DNA of 64,000 bases, from positions 124,001-188,000 of the forward strand of contig JACGCM010000715.1 in assembly GCA_014058105.1 (NCBI GenBank), in the 5' to 3' direction. Both the position numbers and the translations under genes were made by a program. The notes beneath the pieces were generated by a model that was not told the DNA's origin, searched no databases, and saw only the letters and a list, made by a program, of their open reading frames with translations. This document shows, piece by piece, positions 33,600 through 44,931 of this stretch. The DNA comes from Kingdonia uniflora (Eukaryota; Streptophyta; Magnoliopsida; Ranunculales; Circaeasteraceae). Positions within the stretch are counted from its first letter, which is position 1. Every line of letters begins with the position of its first letter.

Positions 33600-34060
33600 T
33601 AGATACATTTTATAGGGATTGTTTCGGATCTCTTTTATCTTGTCAGCTAAAATCTGGTGGTATGTATACTGCGGCTAAGTAATTTGCAATATCGGCGAAC
33701 CAGGGTACCCTATTAATATTCATTAACTATTCATCAGGAAAATGCTTAGGAATATGAAGGTCTTCGTTAATGTGGTCAACTATCAAATATGACAAATGGT
33801 CGGCAACAATGTTTTCTTTCTCTTTTTATCATATTTTCCGAGGTTAAATTCTTAGAGTAAAAGGATCCAACAGATAAGACGTGGTTTAGCGTCCTTTTTA
33901 TTAAGAAGATATCGAAGGGCTGAATGGTTAGAGTACACGATGACTTTTGACCCTAAAATGTAAGACCAAAATTTGTCTAACACAAAGATGATGGCTAATA
34001 ACTCATTTTCAGTTGTTGTATAATTAATTTGGGCGTCATTCAATGTTTTACTCGCATAGG
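33600..34060 (-). pseudogene. RNase H domain of Athila II
   Basis: A 63-aa frame (33852-34043) reads [20 protein letters not shown], then [16 protein letters not shown] and KKDAKPRLI. This is the RT-linked RNase H of gypsy elements; D in VYTDHAAL is replaced by N. Athila I has lost this region. Confidence 0.85.
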
Positions 34061-34084
34061 AAAGGACATGGAGTATTTTTTTTT

Positions 34085-34678
34085 AAACGTTATCCTAACA
34101 CAGAACCCACGGCATAATTTGAGGCGTTACACATATTTACTAAAGACATTTATCATAAGACTTGTGACATTTATCATTGAAATTAGAATGGATGTCTTTA
34201 GTAAATAAATTGCATAAAGGTCATAAGATTTTGCTAGTATTTAATAAATCGTCAATAAAATCCTATATGCCTGAGAATCCGCAAACGTCTTTCACTGTTT
34301 TAGGAGGATATCAAATGGCCGAGTACTATTCCTATTTTAGGAGGATATCAAATACACAAACAACTTTTATTGTCTTTCCCTATTTTACCATAAAATAACA
34401 TTTTTCTCAATTTAGTATTAGGCTTTTCTTTACACCGGATCAAGACTAATTCTAAGTATATAAGACATTCATCGAACTTAAACTCATAAATGGAAAAGTC
34501 ATCCATGAAGACATCTAAGAACTTTTCTATCATATCAGAGAAAATACTTAACATACACCTTTAAAAGGTCGTGGGTGCATTGCATAGGCCAAAATGTATG
34601 AGACGATAGGCAAAAGGTCCAAATGGGCAAGTAAAACTGTTTTTTTCTTTGTGTTCGAGGGCTACTAAAATTTGGTCG
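34085..34678 (-). pseudogene. Reverse transcriptase of Athila II (partial)
   Basis: The piece at 34348-34554 reads FLDVFMDDFSIYEFKFDECL (active box FMDD preserved) and YLELVLIRCKEK. The preceding block (34555-34678), with CPFGPFAYRL-like sequence, is out of frame. It stops at about 34678, where inverted gag sequence starts. Confidence 0.8.
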
Positions 34679-34890
34679 GGTTACCCAGCAAAATTCTAGG
34701 GAACTTTTAAAAATACGAGCCTTTATACATAAGCTAAACACCCAAATAGGACAATTAAAGGAGGCAATACCAAAATAATTTTGTTAGATTTTCTTGTGAA
34801 AATAACCCAGCATTTTCATGGAGGAATAACCACAAGGATAATCTAGTTATAGTCCTCCACCATATGAGCAAAATTAAACATACCCGACAA
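34679..34890 (+). pseudogene. Inverted, scrambled Athila gag fragment
   Basis: Plus-strand sequence here equals the reverse complement of parts of Athila I gag: 34679-34740 corresponds to 16490-16565 and 34750-34890 encodes RRQYQNNF and NNPAFSWRN, corresponding to 16640-16760. Both are inverted relative to the surrounding Athila DNA, and their order is exchanged. Confidence 0.75.
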
Positions 34891-34912
34891 ACTTAAACAT
34901 TTTATTTTTTTT

Positions 34913-35332
34913 GAAAAACTCCAAGCTTTATTCCTTCCAAAATTAAGATGAAAAATACATAGAATTGCTCTCCTATTTATAGGAGATAAGAAAGACTTGT
35001 TTACATTTCTAAAACTCTATCTCTATGTAAAGATAAATCCTATCTCATTTATACGTTGTCTTCAATCTAGATAATTCTTCCCAAGTTAATCCTTGTAGAG
35101 TCCATCATCTTTATTCCTTGGAGTAAATCAATAAGTACATTAAATGTAGACATCTTCATTGTACTTGAGAGACTGCTGGAGATGCTTCAACTCTTTGTAC
35201 CTTCTATTAGATGTTTTTTTTTACTTATTGGCTCCAGCATTGATAAGTGTCTCAAAATAAGAAAATAATAAATAAAGATTAACAAAATAATACTTTTAGG
35301 CGTATTAATCATACGTATTTCTACGTCTATCA
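34913..35332 (-). repeat. Partial LTR of Athila III
   Basis: Matches the second half of the Athila LTR, from CTTTATTCCTTCC to ACGTCTATCA, followed by a polypurine tract (AAATACCCTCAAATTTACC). Confidence 0.85.
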
Positions 35333-35457
35333 AATACCCTCAAATTTACCATTTTGCTCATCCCGAGTAAAATAAAGAAATAAAATTATACTGAGAAAGG
35401 AAACCACTTTCCAGGACTCACGATTGCATTTATCGTATGCAACAAGTCGGTAAACCT

Positions 35458-36330
35458 AGTTGGACTTTTAATTCGAGGCTTTCAGGTAATTCAAGAATGC
35501 CTCCTTTTCTAATGAGCCTACGATACCGAGAAGTAATGTCCCACTACTGGGATATCTTCGTGTATTTATCAAGAAATGTATATGCGGCAGTTTCGTCCAT
35601 ATCTTAGAATTTTTCTAAGCTACGAGCTTCGATTGATTAGCGGGCTGAAAGAGTTAGCCCATGCAAAAAGAATAGGATTAGTTTTCATTTCTCAAAACCA
35701 TGATGAGGGCACCTTAAATTTTTTTCCTTAAAACGTTCCCATGCTTCGTAAAAATTTTCTCCGTCATCTTGAAAAAAATTGAATATATCACATTTTAAAA
35801 GGTCGATTTTTTGTTTGGTGAAAAAATTGATTTTAAACTTATGTTTAAGGGTATCCCACTTGTCAATTGACTCAGGTGGCAGAGAATTTAGCCAACGTTT
35901 TACCTTATCTTTTAGAGAAAATGGGGAAAGGAGTAAATAGATTTACTCCATTGCTATGTCCTTACATCGAAACATTCGACAAATAGACTCAAATTCATCG
36001 ATATGTAAATATGGGTTTTAATTATCGAGTCCATGAAAAGGTGGGATTAGGTTCAAAATCAAAGGCTTGATATCAAATTGAGCTGTCGTAATTGCTGGCA
36101 ACTTAATACATTTTGGCAGTTTTTTGAAATGGGAGCAAAAAGCTCCCTCAGTGACTTATCTTCCATTAGTTCCAATTCAGGTTAAGTTTAGGAAGAAATT
36201 CTTTTTCAGTTTCATGGTTGTGAATGGCCTGAAGGTCCTCCTGTCAGACTTGGTTAGCCATATTAGTTATTTTTGGAATCGGTGGTATATCAATGTGTTT
36301 CCTAATCTAATCGTACTTGGGCATGTACTA
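35458..36330 (-). pseudogene. Gag of Athila III
   Basis: Aligns base by base with Athila I gag (16930-17790), for example TTGGACTTTTAATTCGAGG at 35460 and CATATCTTAGAATTTTTC further on. Frameshifts leave no open frame over about 60 codons. Only the N-terminal and core parts remain; the zinc-knuckle part is gone. Confidence 0.75.
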
Positions 36331-37226
36331 ATGAAATAAAATAGAATTGCAAATTCAACAAGAATTTAAACATACAATTGAAGATAAACACTTCAACGGT
36401 TTTTAAATTTAAATTAACTAAGTCAATCATAATTTAAATGTTAATCAAACAGGGTAGACTGGGCCGGTGTGTAATTCTTAACACGAAAGCTTCACTATGC
36501 TAGTAACGGTCTTAGTGTTTGAGCATCAATCCTTACACTTATGTATCGTACGCGACTCACATGGAACGGTGACATTGCTAAACAACCGATGACTCGCGGT
36601 GCTTGGATGAAGTGGTTCCTATGAATCCATGTTGGTACCCCAGTCCAGTACATCCTAATTCCTTAGGTGATAAAATCCCTTAGAAATCTTACTAATAGCT
36701 TTTTAAGTTTTAATTAAATTTAACAGTCGGGACACTTAGGAACGTGTGATACAATTTTTTCTGTATCCCTAGGTGGGAGGTCCCACTCACTAAAGATTCC
36801 TTTGGGTGATGAAATCTCCCGGAAGAGCCCTAACGATTAAAGCTTTTACTATGTTATAAATGGAGCAAAAGATGAAACATAATAACTGGTCAATCCAAAC
36901 ATAGCAAATATTTTTATTTAAGAGCAACGTGTATTTGAACAATCCACACAACTTACTTTCCTAATGCCAGGGCAGAGCGGTCATGAACCCTTTATATTTG
37001 TCAAGTTTGGAGAAAGTTCCAATCTACTGGAAGTATTTCCCGGTGAGGCTGTGGCTGCCCCTTCACTTAGGGGGCAAAAGAAGGAAATGTCCTTTCACAT
37101 AGGGAGTACAATAAGGATTAGATAGAAGCTTTCCAATGTACTTTGTAAATTCCTCACGATCTCTATATACAAGCTTTGTGACTATCCTGGAAAACAAGAG
37201 AAAAAGGGTACGAGTATGTCATTGAA
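36331..37226 (-). other. 5' leader of Athila III
   Basis: Homologous to 17791-18690 (shared GATGAAATC and CACTTAGGGGG blocks). It stops at AAAACAAGAGAAAAAGGG. No coding sequence seen. Confidence 0.65.
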
Positions 37227-37699
37227 GTTTTAAGTGTCATTGAGGTTTGAAGTTTCTTAACTACCCTCTAGTCTTCTCCAGCAGTGATAAACATGTATTC
37301 GATGAGTTTTTATTCTCTGTTGATCACCTCGAGATGTGTGCCAAATTTTTAAGGTTTTTTCCCACCAATAGTCTGCGATTGCTAGTAGTAGGCCATGTGT
37401 CGGCGACAATCGTCGTTAGGTGGTGGACGGAGTTCTCTGAACTTTTATGTTTGGCTTCTCTTGGTGATTGAAGTATGAATTAACATTCATCCTCATGCTC
37501 CTTTTTCTCCGTGATGATCTTGATTTTTACATAGCTCAATTACTCTAATTAGGTAAAAACTGCTCTACTAAACTAGTAGAATTCCTCAGTGAGGTTCTTG
37601 TGCCATTTTAGCTTTGATTTGGATCTACCAAATTGACTCAAAAAGTATAAAACCTAAAAATGAGGTAACTAGGCAATAATTAGACAAAATGTGCCTTAT
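37227..37699. other. No gene seen; junction between Athila III and element C
   Basis: About 470 bp of unassigned sequence, with TAAGTGTCATTGA repeated once at its left edge (37230-37252). It may be the decayed 3' LTR end of element C, but I could not match it to an LTR. Confidence 0.35.
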
Positions 37700-37704
37700 G
37701 ACGG

Positions 37705-38880
37705 TCAAAAACACCAATAAAAAGGGCTTAAAATTTGCATACAAATGTACTTATCAGGTTCTGGGCCGTAGAGAATTCCTTCTTCATCACGTATTCTCCC
37801 TTTTATTAGAATTTTCAAAGGCGGACCCTCTTGTAAATTTTTTTTCTTTAAAGTCTCCTGGTACCTTAGTATCTTAGACGAGGCCTCCTCTATTATTTTG
37901 TCAGTAAAGTCACAATTCTTAACGAGAAGACGCTCGTTAATCTCATTACAAACGATCAAGGACCTTGTCGTATGGGCTATGATCACCTTGGTGGGTAGTA
38001 CAATTTCCGAGCTATAGGTAAGCATAAAAGGAGTGAGGCCCGTCAATTTTTGATGCGTCGTCCGGTATGACCATAAGACGTAGGGTAGCACATCCACCCA
38101 TCTGCCCTTGTTTGCGTCTAATCTTTTGCTGAGACCATTAATGATTGTTTGTAGGTTTCCTCGGCTTGTCCGTTACCCTATGGTTACCTTGGGATTGATG
38201 ACATTAGTTTGATGTTGTAGTGGTGCACGAAGTCGACGACTTTATTACCCATAAACTGCATTCCATTGCTTTTCATGAGGGCCGACGGGACACCAAATCT
38301 CGTAATGATATATTTTCATAGAAAACTTATTACTTCTTCTTCTTGTATACGAGTAAGTGGGATAACTTCCACCCAGCTGGTGAAGTAATCTGTTGTAACT
38401 AACAACCATTTACGTCTCCCACTAGCCATTGGGAGTACTCTAATTATATCCAATCCTCACTTTCTAAATGCCCACAGGCGTGATACTGTCTGGAAGTGTA
38501 TGGCTGGGGCATGGATAAGATGATTGCAGAATTGGTAATTTTTGCACTTCTAATTTGCATATTTTTTGAAGTACTTTTTCATCATTGACCAGTAATTAAA
38601 GTCCCCATGTTTGCACTCATTTAGCCATGGACAAACCCGCTGTGTGTGCTCCACACACCCCCTCGTGAATTTCATTGATAACCGCTGTCACTTATTCTCC
38701 TACAATACATGTGAGATGTGGGGGTCCGGTAGAGCTCGTTGTTTGTCAACATGTATTTTTGTGCTTTGTTCATGAGATCTTGTCGACCAACCTATCTGCG
38801 GGGAGGATATGATGATCACCTATAAAATTAATAAGTGGCTTCCTCCAATTGGACTGCTTGTTCAGAGCCCTGCTATCAAT
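37705..38880 (-). pseudogene. Integrase of element C
   Basis: The 130-aa frame at 37705-38097 reads DVLPYVLWSYRTTHQKLTG and PFMLTYSSEIVLP, the end of the catalytic core, then a C-terminal domain to YGPEPDKYI. Upstream, heavily broken sequence has a zinc-domain-like H-T-A-G block and a WETQMVVS-type core. The catalytic acids cannot be followed in one frame. Confidence 0.8.
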
Positions 38881-38929
38881 ATGCATGCATTACCTCAGCT
38901 TTATATCCATTTTTCTTGGTTAGCCAAGG

Positions 38930-39760
38930 ACTAATACTTGGATGAATCTTAGTCGATCACCAATGATTCCTGCCAAGTAAGCGAGGGCGTCTGAATGCCT
39001 ATTTTCACCTCTATGGATGTGTTTGAGATTAACTCTCCTGGATTTTCTAATTCTTTACTTCAAGATCTCCATATACTTTGTCGTCTTCCCGCTAGCCTGG
39101 AACGTCCCGTTATGCTGGTTAACAACTAGCTATGAGTCGACAAAGATGGAGATTTCCTCCATGTCCAGTGCCAATGTTGTATCTAGTCTACGCAAAAGGG
39201 CCTCATACTCAGCCTCGTTATTACTTTGCGGAAAGCTATCTCTGATCTCTTTCTCTATTTTTTTTGTTATTTGGTGTAACTAGCACGACCCCTAAACCTT
39301 ATCCCTCCGCGTTAACAGACCTGTCTGTGTATAATCGCCAACCCATTGCAAATGGTGTATTAGAATCCTCTGGGGGCACTACTTGGTCGTTGTCTTCTTT
39401 GTTTACCCAGTTATCGTCACTTATGCGGAGGTCAGCCAACATATCTGCCACGATCTGTCCTTTAATTGCCACTCTCAAAGTAAATGTTAAAATCCTCCCA
39501 GGATGATTGCCTATTTCACTAATCTACATTCCCTGTCCTTCTTTGCTAATACCTCCCTTAGTGCTTGAGTCATTATGACCTTAATCTTGTGCGTTTGAAA
39601 CTATGGTCATAGTTTCTACGATGCGTAGACCAAGGTGAACGCCAACTTCTCTACCGTATAATACCGCAACTCTACCCCCTAGAGTATCTTGCTTATGAAG
39701 TAAATTAGTTTTTCAGGTTTAACTTCTTTTCGGACAAAAAGACAACGCTGATGGAATTCT
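38930..39760 (-). pseudogene. RNase H of element C
   Basis: Minus-strand blocks: N-N-E-A-E-Y-E-A-L-L near 39220, EEISIFVDS, NQHNGTFQASG and HRGENRHSDALAYLAG, the usual RNase H order with the second catalytic Asp and the final H-x-D preserved. The TDGS end (about 39320) is less clear. In-frame stops. Confidence 0.75.
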
Positions 39761-39779
39761 CCATATTCCCCATGTACAA

Positions 39780-40860
39780 TCCGAAGAACTCATTTTCTTT
39801 TGGCACACTGAGGATAAATGGTGTAGCCAAGTATCTTAGCACATCTTGGAAGGCTACCTCGCATTCCAGGTTCTATTAGAATTTCATATTTTCTTTAATA
39901 TATCAAAATAATGCTTGGCATTTGTAGGAAGCTTTATAAATAAAGCGACCAAGGGCTATAATTTTCCCTACTAGTTTTTGAACTTATTTGCGTGTCGTAG
40001 GTGAGGGCATACATGCTAGAGCTCGTATCTATTCGGGGTAGGCCTCTATCCCTTATTGAGTAACTAGGTATCCCTAGGACTTTACTGAAGAAACCCCAAA
40101 GCTACATTTCTCAGGGTTTAGTCTCATCTTAAATTGTCTTAATTTGGTAAAGACGACCTCTTGATCAGCTAGATGGTCATTTTTTTAGTCTACTCTTTAT
40201 AAGCATGTTACCGATATATACTTCCACTATTTTTTCTAACTGTTCTTCAAACATAATCGTCACCAATCGTTGATATGTGGATCTTGCATTTTTTAGACCG
40301 AATGACATCACTGTATAACAATATAAGTTATGCTCTATTGTGAACTAAGTAAATTTTTGGTCCTCGACCGCCAACAGTATTTTGTTGTAGCCAGAGTAAC
40401 AATCCATAAACGATATTCGTTCTTGGCCAGCTATTGAATCCACTAGTCTTGTAATGAGGGGCATGAGGAAGCTGCCCTTGGGATAATTTTTGTTTACATC
40501 GGTAAAATTGATACAAACTCGTGTTTTCCCATTCTTCTTTCGGACTGCCATAACATTTGCTACCCATCGTGGACAATCAATGGGTCTTATGAAATCGTCT
40601 TTCAGTAACTTTTAAATTTTGTCATTGATGTCTGCTCGCTGTCTTAGAGTTCTTCGTTGTGGTTTGTGCTTTACGGGTGTCATTTTGGGGTTAACGTGCA
40701 ATCAGTGGCAAGTGACGTTGGGATCGATGCCGAGTATTTCTTTGAATGAGTATGCGAGCACTTTGTACCATCGCAGAAGGGTCATAAGCTCTGAGCATTC
40801 TTCTCATGTAATTAATGGGCCAATATATGTAGTTCTCAAAGGGCCATAAAGGTTTATCTT
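39780..40860 (-). pseudogene. Reverse transcriptase of element C, YIGN active site
   Basis: The open piece 40345-40551 reads AVRKKNGKTRVCINFTDVNK, KGSFLMPLI and FMDCYSGYNKILLAVEDQ. Downstream FGLKNARSTYQRLV and VEVYIGNMLIKS follow. The catalytic Y-x-D-D box is Y-I-G-N: both metal-binding Asp residues are gone. Connection blocks (AYPE, MPSPTTRK, LVGKIIALGRF) extend to about 39780. Confidence 0.85.
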
Positions 40861-40954
40861 CTCGGTCGGTTCAACTATGGTTTCTCCAACTTGCAACTTT
40901 AAATAAAAGAGCTCGGCTAACTGTTTCTTCGCCGTTGATTATGCAGATATTTTT

Positions 40955-41280
40955 CCACGAAGGCCAATTAAAGATGCTCGAAGGTGGATATCATATTGGG
41001 CTCGAGGCTCTGGAACCAAGCGAGGGCAACATCCGACAGGGTTGAGGGGAATAGGCGGCACATGTGTCCATCTGTTTGGTGCTCAGATCGATACTTGTAT
41101 TTGACTTTAGAAATATGTTACCCTAAATCTTGACTCCCGTAAAAGGGTTCTATCTTCAGCCTAGAATAACTTCATCCCTGCACATAATTGAAAATTTTCT
41201 CCCTTTAAACGGGGTATTGTGGACCTTCCAAAGGGTTTCTTGTGACAACTGCTTAGCCTGATCACTGTCTGATAGACACG
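40955..41280 (-). pseudogene. Gag core of element C
   Basis: Reads HMCRLFPSTLSDVALAWFQ, SLEPNMISTFEHL and, after a stop, AFVEKYL: the Retrotrans_gag core of Tat elements (…LAWFxxL…SIxxFexL…F…). Upstream broken sequence reaches about 41280. No zinc knuckle remains. Confidence 0.75.
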
Positions 41281-41439
41281 TAATATTTACTTGTACAACT
41301 CCTAAATTTATATCAACCTAGTCATTTATTAAATAAATAGTGCTTTTGTTTGTATTTACAAAAATCTGATACATGATAAACAAGTCGTACATTTTTATAG
41401 TTTTTAACAAAAAATAAGGGTGGTGCGCTCCAACAATGA

Positions 41440-42390
41440 TTCTCATTTAAAGTTGTCAACCAAAGGCCCATAGAAGACCATTAAAGATAAATAAATGTAT
41501 AGATTATTCTCATGAGTTGGAATATTTATGCATGGTCTAAAGCATTATTTAGGGGATTTTACATTAATGGTGATGTTTTGTAACCCCAATTATACTCTAT
41601 AAATAGGAGGGGAATCCCATCCATGTGAAACATCTTGGAGAGTGTAAATCAAAGTTCATAGCAATAAAGGTTCTTCTTTCTCTCTATTTCTTGCCATTTT
41701 CTTTAACCAAGTAATATGGCAATGATCAAAGGGATGAGTAGTTAATCCTCTTAGGCAAGGCTAGAGGAAGCTCCACCCAATGTAGCCTTAGTATAGAATA
41801 GCATAATATAACTAGAGTAATTATTTTCTCTTCTTTCGTTTTAATGCATATTCTTCTTCCTACTATCCTAGCTTGACCATAGCATGGATTCGAGGGAGTA
41901 AAGAATCTACGGAAACCATCTTGTTTGACCATTACAAGATAGTTTGGAACATGAAGAAGAGGACAACCCATTCTTATCAACCGGACCATGGTTGAATAAG
42001 GTGATTTATGGGTTGTTCCCAATCACAAATTTATTTTATCTTTAGATGTATTACATATGCCCGACCAAGGATATACGATACAGGGGGCTCATAATTTATA
42101 ATAATCATTTATGTTATCTCATGGTTGCAATAGGTGGAGTAGAATCTAAGCCTTGGTTCTCACTCCGACTCATACAACTCATATTTTCTAGTATTTTATT
42201 TTCTTTACCTAAAAACCAACAAAACAAACTCATTGTTATTGGATAAAATTAGTAACTCAAAGTATAATTCGTACCATAAAACTCTTGGGATACGACCTCG
42301 CTATCATTTGTACTTAACGGTATATCGTGTACTTACGGGTCTTTAAGACGTCGATTTTAAATCGATTAAGTTTTTTGGCTCCGTTCTAAT
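41440..42390 (+). repeat. LTR-like segment with PBS, plus strand
   Basis: A TATA box (TATAAATA, 41598-41605) in CTCTATAAATAGGAGGGG, and a right end with CTTGGGATACGACCTCGCT and then TTTTTTGGCTCCGTTC at 42371-42386, one change from the Athila/Asp-type PBS TGGCGCCGTT. This fits the 5' LTR and PBS of a plus-strand gypsy element whose interior is missing. The left end is a guess. Confidence 0.5.
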
Positions 42391-42538
42391 CACAATAGCT
42401 ATAGTTTGTTGTTCGAAGCATATGGTGTTGCAACAACACCAACAATAAGATTTCTCCTTAGGGCCTTGCCATTTTAAAATCTAAAGTATTGTGGGTACTT
42501 TACAATTAAAACTGTTACTATTTTGGTTTAATAAGTAA

Positions 42539-43272
42539 TGTAATAGCCTAGTTCCGGGATTCGGACTTGGCCTTTATACCAAATGTATTCAGAACATTCA
42601 AGAATAATAGACAATAAATAATGAGATTATTTAGCGTAGAAAACCTTTGAATAGGCTAAAAATTGCGACTTCTCCTAAGGATTTTGAGAAAGTGATGATC
42701 TTATTAAGATTGCTAGTTTATTACATTGAGCGTTCTGAGAATATAGGGTGATAGAGTAAGAACTTTTCTATGGTAAAAGTTTTATCCCTCATCTGCAGTT
42801 CTCCAGGTCTTTTTATAGGTCCTCTAATATGACCGTTTGACGACCATAAAGTCCCTTAATGATGAACATTACAAAATGAGTGTGAGATATTCTTTGACCA
42901 GATTGCGTAGCATTCTGACCTTTGTTGCTGCCCAATAGCTCTATTACTACTGTGTGCTTCGCGCAGGTCCAATTATTTGTGTAGAGGTCGAAAGTGATAT
43001 CTCAAGCTGAAGAAAGTTTGGTTACATCTTTAGTAGTGCTTCTTGTATGCTGATGAGATCGAGGATGAAGCTTGAGTCTGAGATACAAAATAAGCTATTA
43101 TAAGATAGCTCTCAACCAATAGCATGAGTATCGTTAGAGATGAGTGGTATTGGTTGAGAAACTCGTTCTGTACATGTTTGTGATTTTATCTCGTATTTTG
43201 CCGTTGAGGTCAAAATTTTGTCTGTAGTTCAAGGATGAGGCATGAGCTCGAGATGCAAAATAAACTACTACA
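42539..43272 (-). repeat. Tat-type LTR, end duplicated
   Basis: Starts TGTAATAGCCTAGTTCCGG, matching 20416 and the end of the LTR at 51979. A minus-strand CCTATAAAAAG (around 42815) is a probable TATA box. CTACTACA at 43272 is the best outer end, but a similar TATTATA end occurs 170 bp earlier. No PBS adjoins the left side, so it is solo or a 3' LTR. Confidence 0.65.
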
Positions 43273-43370
43273 GTCGTTCCCTCTCAGCCAACAGTACACA
43301 AATTATTATAGGCGAGTGGTATTGGTTGAGAAGTATCATTAAATGTTCTAGTTATATCTGAGGTTCATTT
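43030..43370. repeat. Tandem duplication with 12-bp hairpin
   Basis: Two units of about 170-190 bp, each with GATGAxGCxTGAG…GAGATxCAAAATAA and GTGGTATTGGTTGAGAA. In the first, TCTCAACCAATA (43110-43121) pairs perfectly with TATTGGTTGAGA (43148-43159); in the second the left arm has two changes. Confidence 0.7.
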
Positions 43371-43482
43371 CAAATGTATATTCATGAATCTTTGTTGGTG
43401 TCTGTTGGGTTTCCTTGAACCAATGACTGTTGTCCAATATTGTTGCATGGGGATTCCTTTTGACGTTGGAAATTTGGAGAGT

Positions 43483-43994
43483 TTACTTTAAATGTTGATC
43501 CGCATATAAATGGCACTCTGAGTTGAGTAGTAGGAGCAAACCCTTCGTCTTTAATCTCTTCCCTCTTTGTTTACTGTGGTAAAAATGGTAACGACTTGGA
43601 CTCAGGGCTGAGAGTCTAGGATCCGGAGGAAGATGGAAAAATTGTGTATTAGGTATTTTGGTTATCAACCATTGAATCTGCCTACTCCAATTCATGTTTC
43701 TCTCACTTTCATAATATGTCTTATGAAGTGATGGAGGCAGAGGATTACTACTAAATGATACATTTCCATTACCTGTTGACATCTGAGGCGGAATGTCATA
43801 ATGGTCATTGGCTATTGGCGGAGGAAGCTGTTACAACTGAAGATGAAGCGGCAGGCATTCGGCTGAGGGAGTCTCGTTGATATCCTACTAATGAGTGGGT
43901 CTTGCTGAGGAAATGAGGCCTTCCGTCTGTCTCTAGCATACGGGGAAGTGAGGAGGATGCAAAGGATCATTTTCTTCGATGGACCGTAGCTCAT
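43483..43994 (-). other. Unidentified minus-strand open frames
   Basis: Two frames, 43812-43994 (60 aa) and 43483-43782 (99 aa, MSTGNGNVSFSS…), adjoin in different registers. Pro-, Ser- and His-rich; no domain recognised, and no matching sequence elsewhere in the window. They could be a decayed N-terminal gag or chance frames. Confidence 0.25.
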
Positions 43995-44619
43995 TGGACA
44001 TGAAGAAGATCTTTCATCTGTGATGCCTATTTTGGACTTCCCTGTGTCTTGCAGTATGGGATCAAAGTTTGGAATTTGCTTCTTCTGTTGACTGTTCGTG
44101 CTACGAAAAGCATTTCTAGCTGATACTTGATGTAAATTGAAGTAGACTATAAAATCTCTGTATTCTGTTGTAAAGTATTTTGTAAGAGAAATTTTCAGAC
44201 TGAATGAAATATTTGTATTCTGCTATGATGATACTTTGTCTCGAGCTTATTTGTTTTACTTTTTTTTGCAACTTAGGCGCTGGTAACATAGATGTGTAGG
44301 TATAATGGGAAAAATTATAGTGAGAATTTAGGTAAAATTTAGAGGAGGTCAAGAATGTGGCGAGGAGAATAACTTCTTGATTTGAGATTTATGCGAACTG
44401 GGGGAAAGGGTTGATGTAAAGTTGTGTGTACAACAGCTGAGCTAGCTGTCGTCTTATTTGTTGCCATGTACAACATCTGAGGGGATAATTTGTGCTCTGG
44501 GAATAATGATCTATCACAATATTCTGTATAGATATTCTACTGCTCTAGAAATGTTCACAAAAATATTTCTTTGTGGAAAATCTGTGGGGTGACTGATTCA
44601 GCGGAGATCTTCCTATAAC
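43995..44619. other. No gene seen
   Basis: Upstream of the promoter at 44620; AT-rich, with short open frames only. Confidence 0.35.
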
Positions 44620-44626
44620 TATAAGT
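44620..44626 (+). promoter_or_regulatory. TATA box of the short ORF at 44680
   Basis: ACTATAAGTAGGG, 60 bases before the ATG. The pseudogene at 48130 has AGTATAAGTGGGG 57 bases before its ATG. Confidence 0.5.
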
Positions 44627-44679
44627 AGGGATTCCTTGTTATTGTTATTTGCATTGTTCTAGAGTTGTTTTGCTCAAGC

Positions 44680-44931
44680 ATGGTGAGGACTCACTCTCAG
44701 CGTATACAGCATTATGATGTTGTTCTTCCTTATGATGCTATTCTGGACTTGCCTTATGGTGTTATTCTGGACTTGCCTTATGATGTTGTTCTGGACTTGC
44801 CTTATGATGATGTTCTTCCGGAATGGCCATTGAATCTGGTCGGATTAGATGATGAAGGAAGGCATGTTGAACCTGATCGCTTTGTTTGGTGTAACATTTT
44901 TTGTAAGTCTATGTTGGATCCTCGGGTGTAA
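44680..44931 (+). CDS. Short acidic ORF with octapeptide repeats
   Basis: 83 codons from the ATG at 44680. After a short basic start it has three to four copies of an eight-residue unit (LDLPYDVV and close forms), made by 24-bp tandem repeats, followed by LPEWPLNLVGLDDEGRHVEPDRFVW. The end (FVWCNIF, and past the TAA at 44929, RQLACDKIVEED) resembles the blocks AHWWEAL and LAERIVQED of the ORF at 49044, so it is probably a diverged, truncated member of the same family. I do not recognise a function. Confidence 0.5.
   Translation: MVRTHSQRIQHYDVVLPYDAILDLPYGVILDLPYDVVLDLPYDDVLPEWPLNLVGLDDEGRHVEPDRFVWCNIFCKSMLDPRV

Larger units (their letters stand above)
26221..34678 (-). mobile_element. Athila-like retrotransposon, Athila II (3' part)
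   Basis: A 3' LTR (with two later insertions), polypurine tract, non-coding stretch, INT, RNase H and RT in the same order and strand as Athila I. Sequence 5' of RT is replaced by scrambled gag pieces at 34679. Unlike Athila I it keeps RNase H and the front of INT. Confidence 0.85.
34913..37226 (-). mobile_element. Pol-less Athila fragment, Athila III
   Basis: Partial LTR, polypurine tract and about 115 bp of 3' stretch joined at about 35457 directly to gag, followed by the long leader. All of PR, RT, RNase H and INT is missing, and the 5' LTR and PBS are absent at the right end. Confidence 0.8.
37700..41280 (-). mobile_element. Tat-like Ty3/gypsy retrotransposon, element C
   Basis: INT, RNase H, RT and a gag core lie in that order on the minus strand. 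Protease and the end of gag are missing: gag sequence passes into the RT linker near 40950. Protein blocks differ from elements 2, 4 and 5, so this is a separate Tat family. LTRs are not identified. Confidence 0.8.

Noticed and set aside
41726..42246. Frames of 98 aa (minus) and 66 aa (plus) as genes
   Set aside because: They lie in an LTR-like segment with TATA box and PBS; no domain seen.
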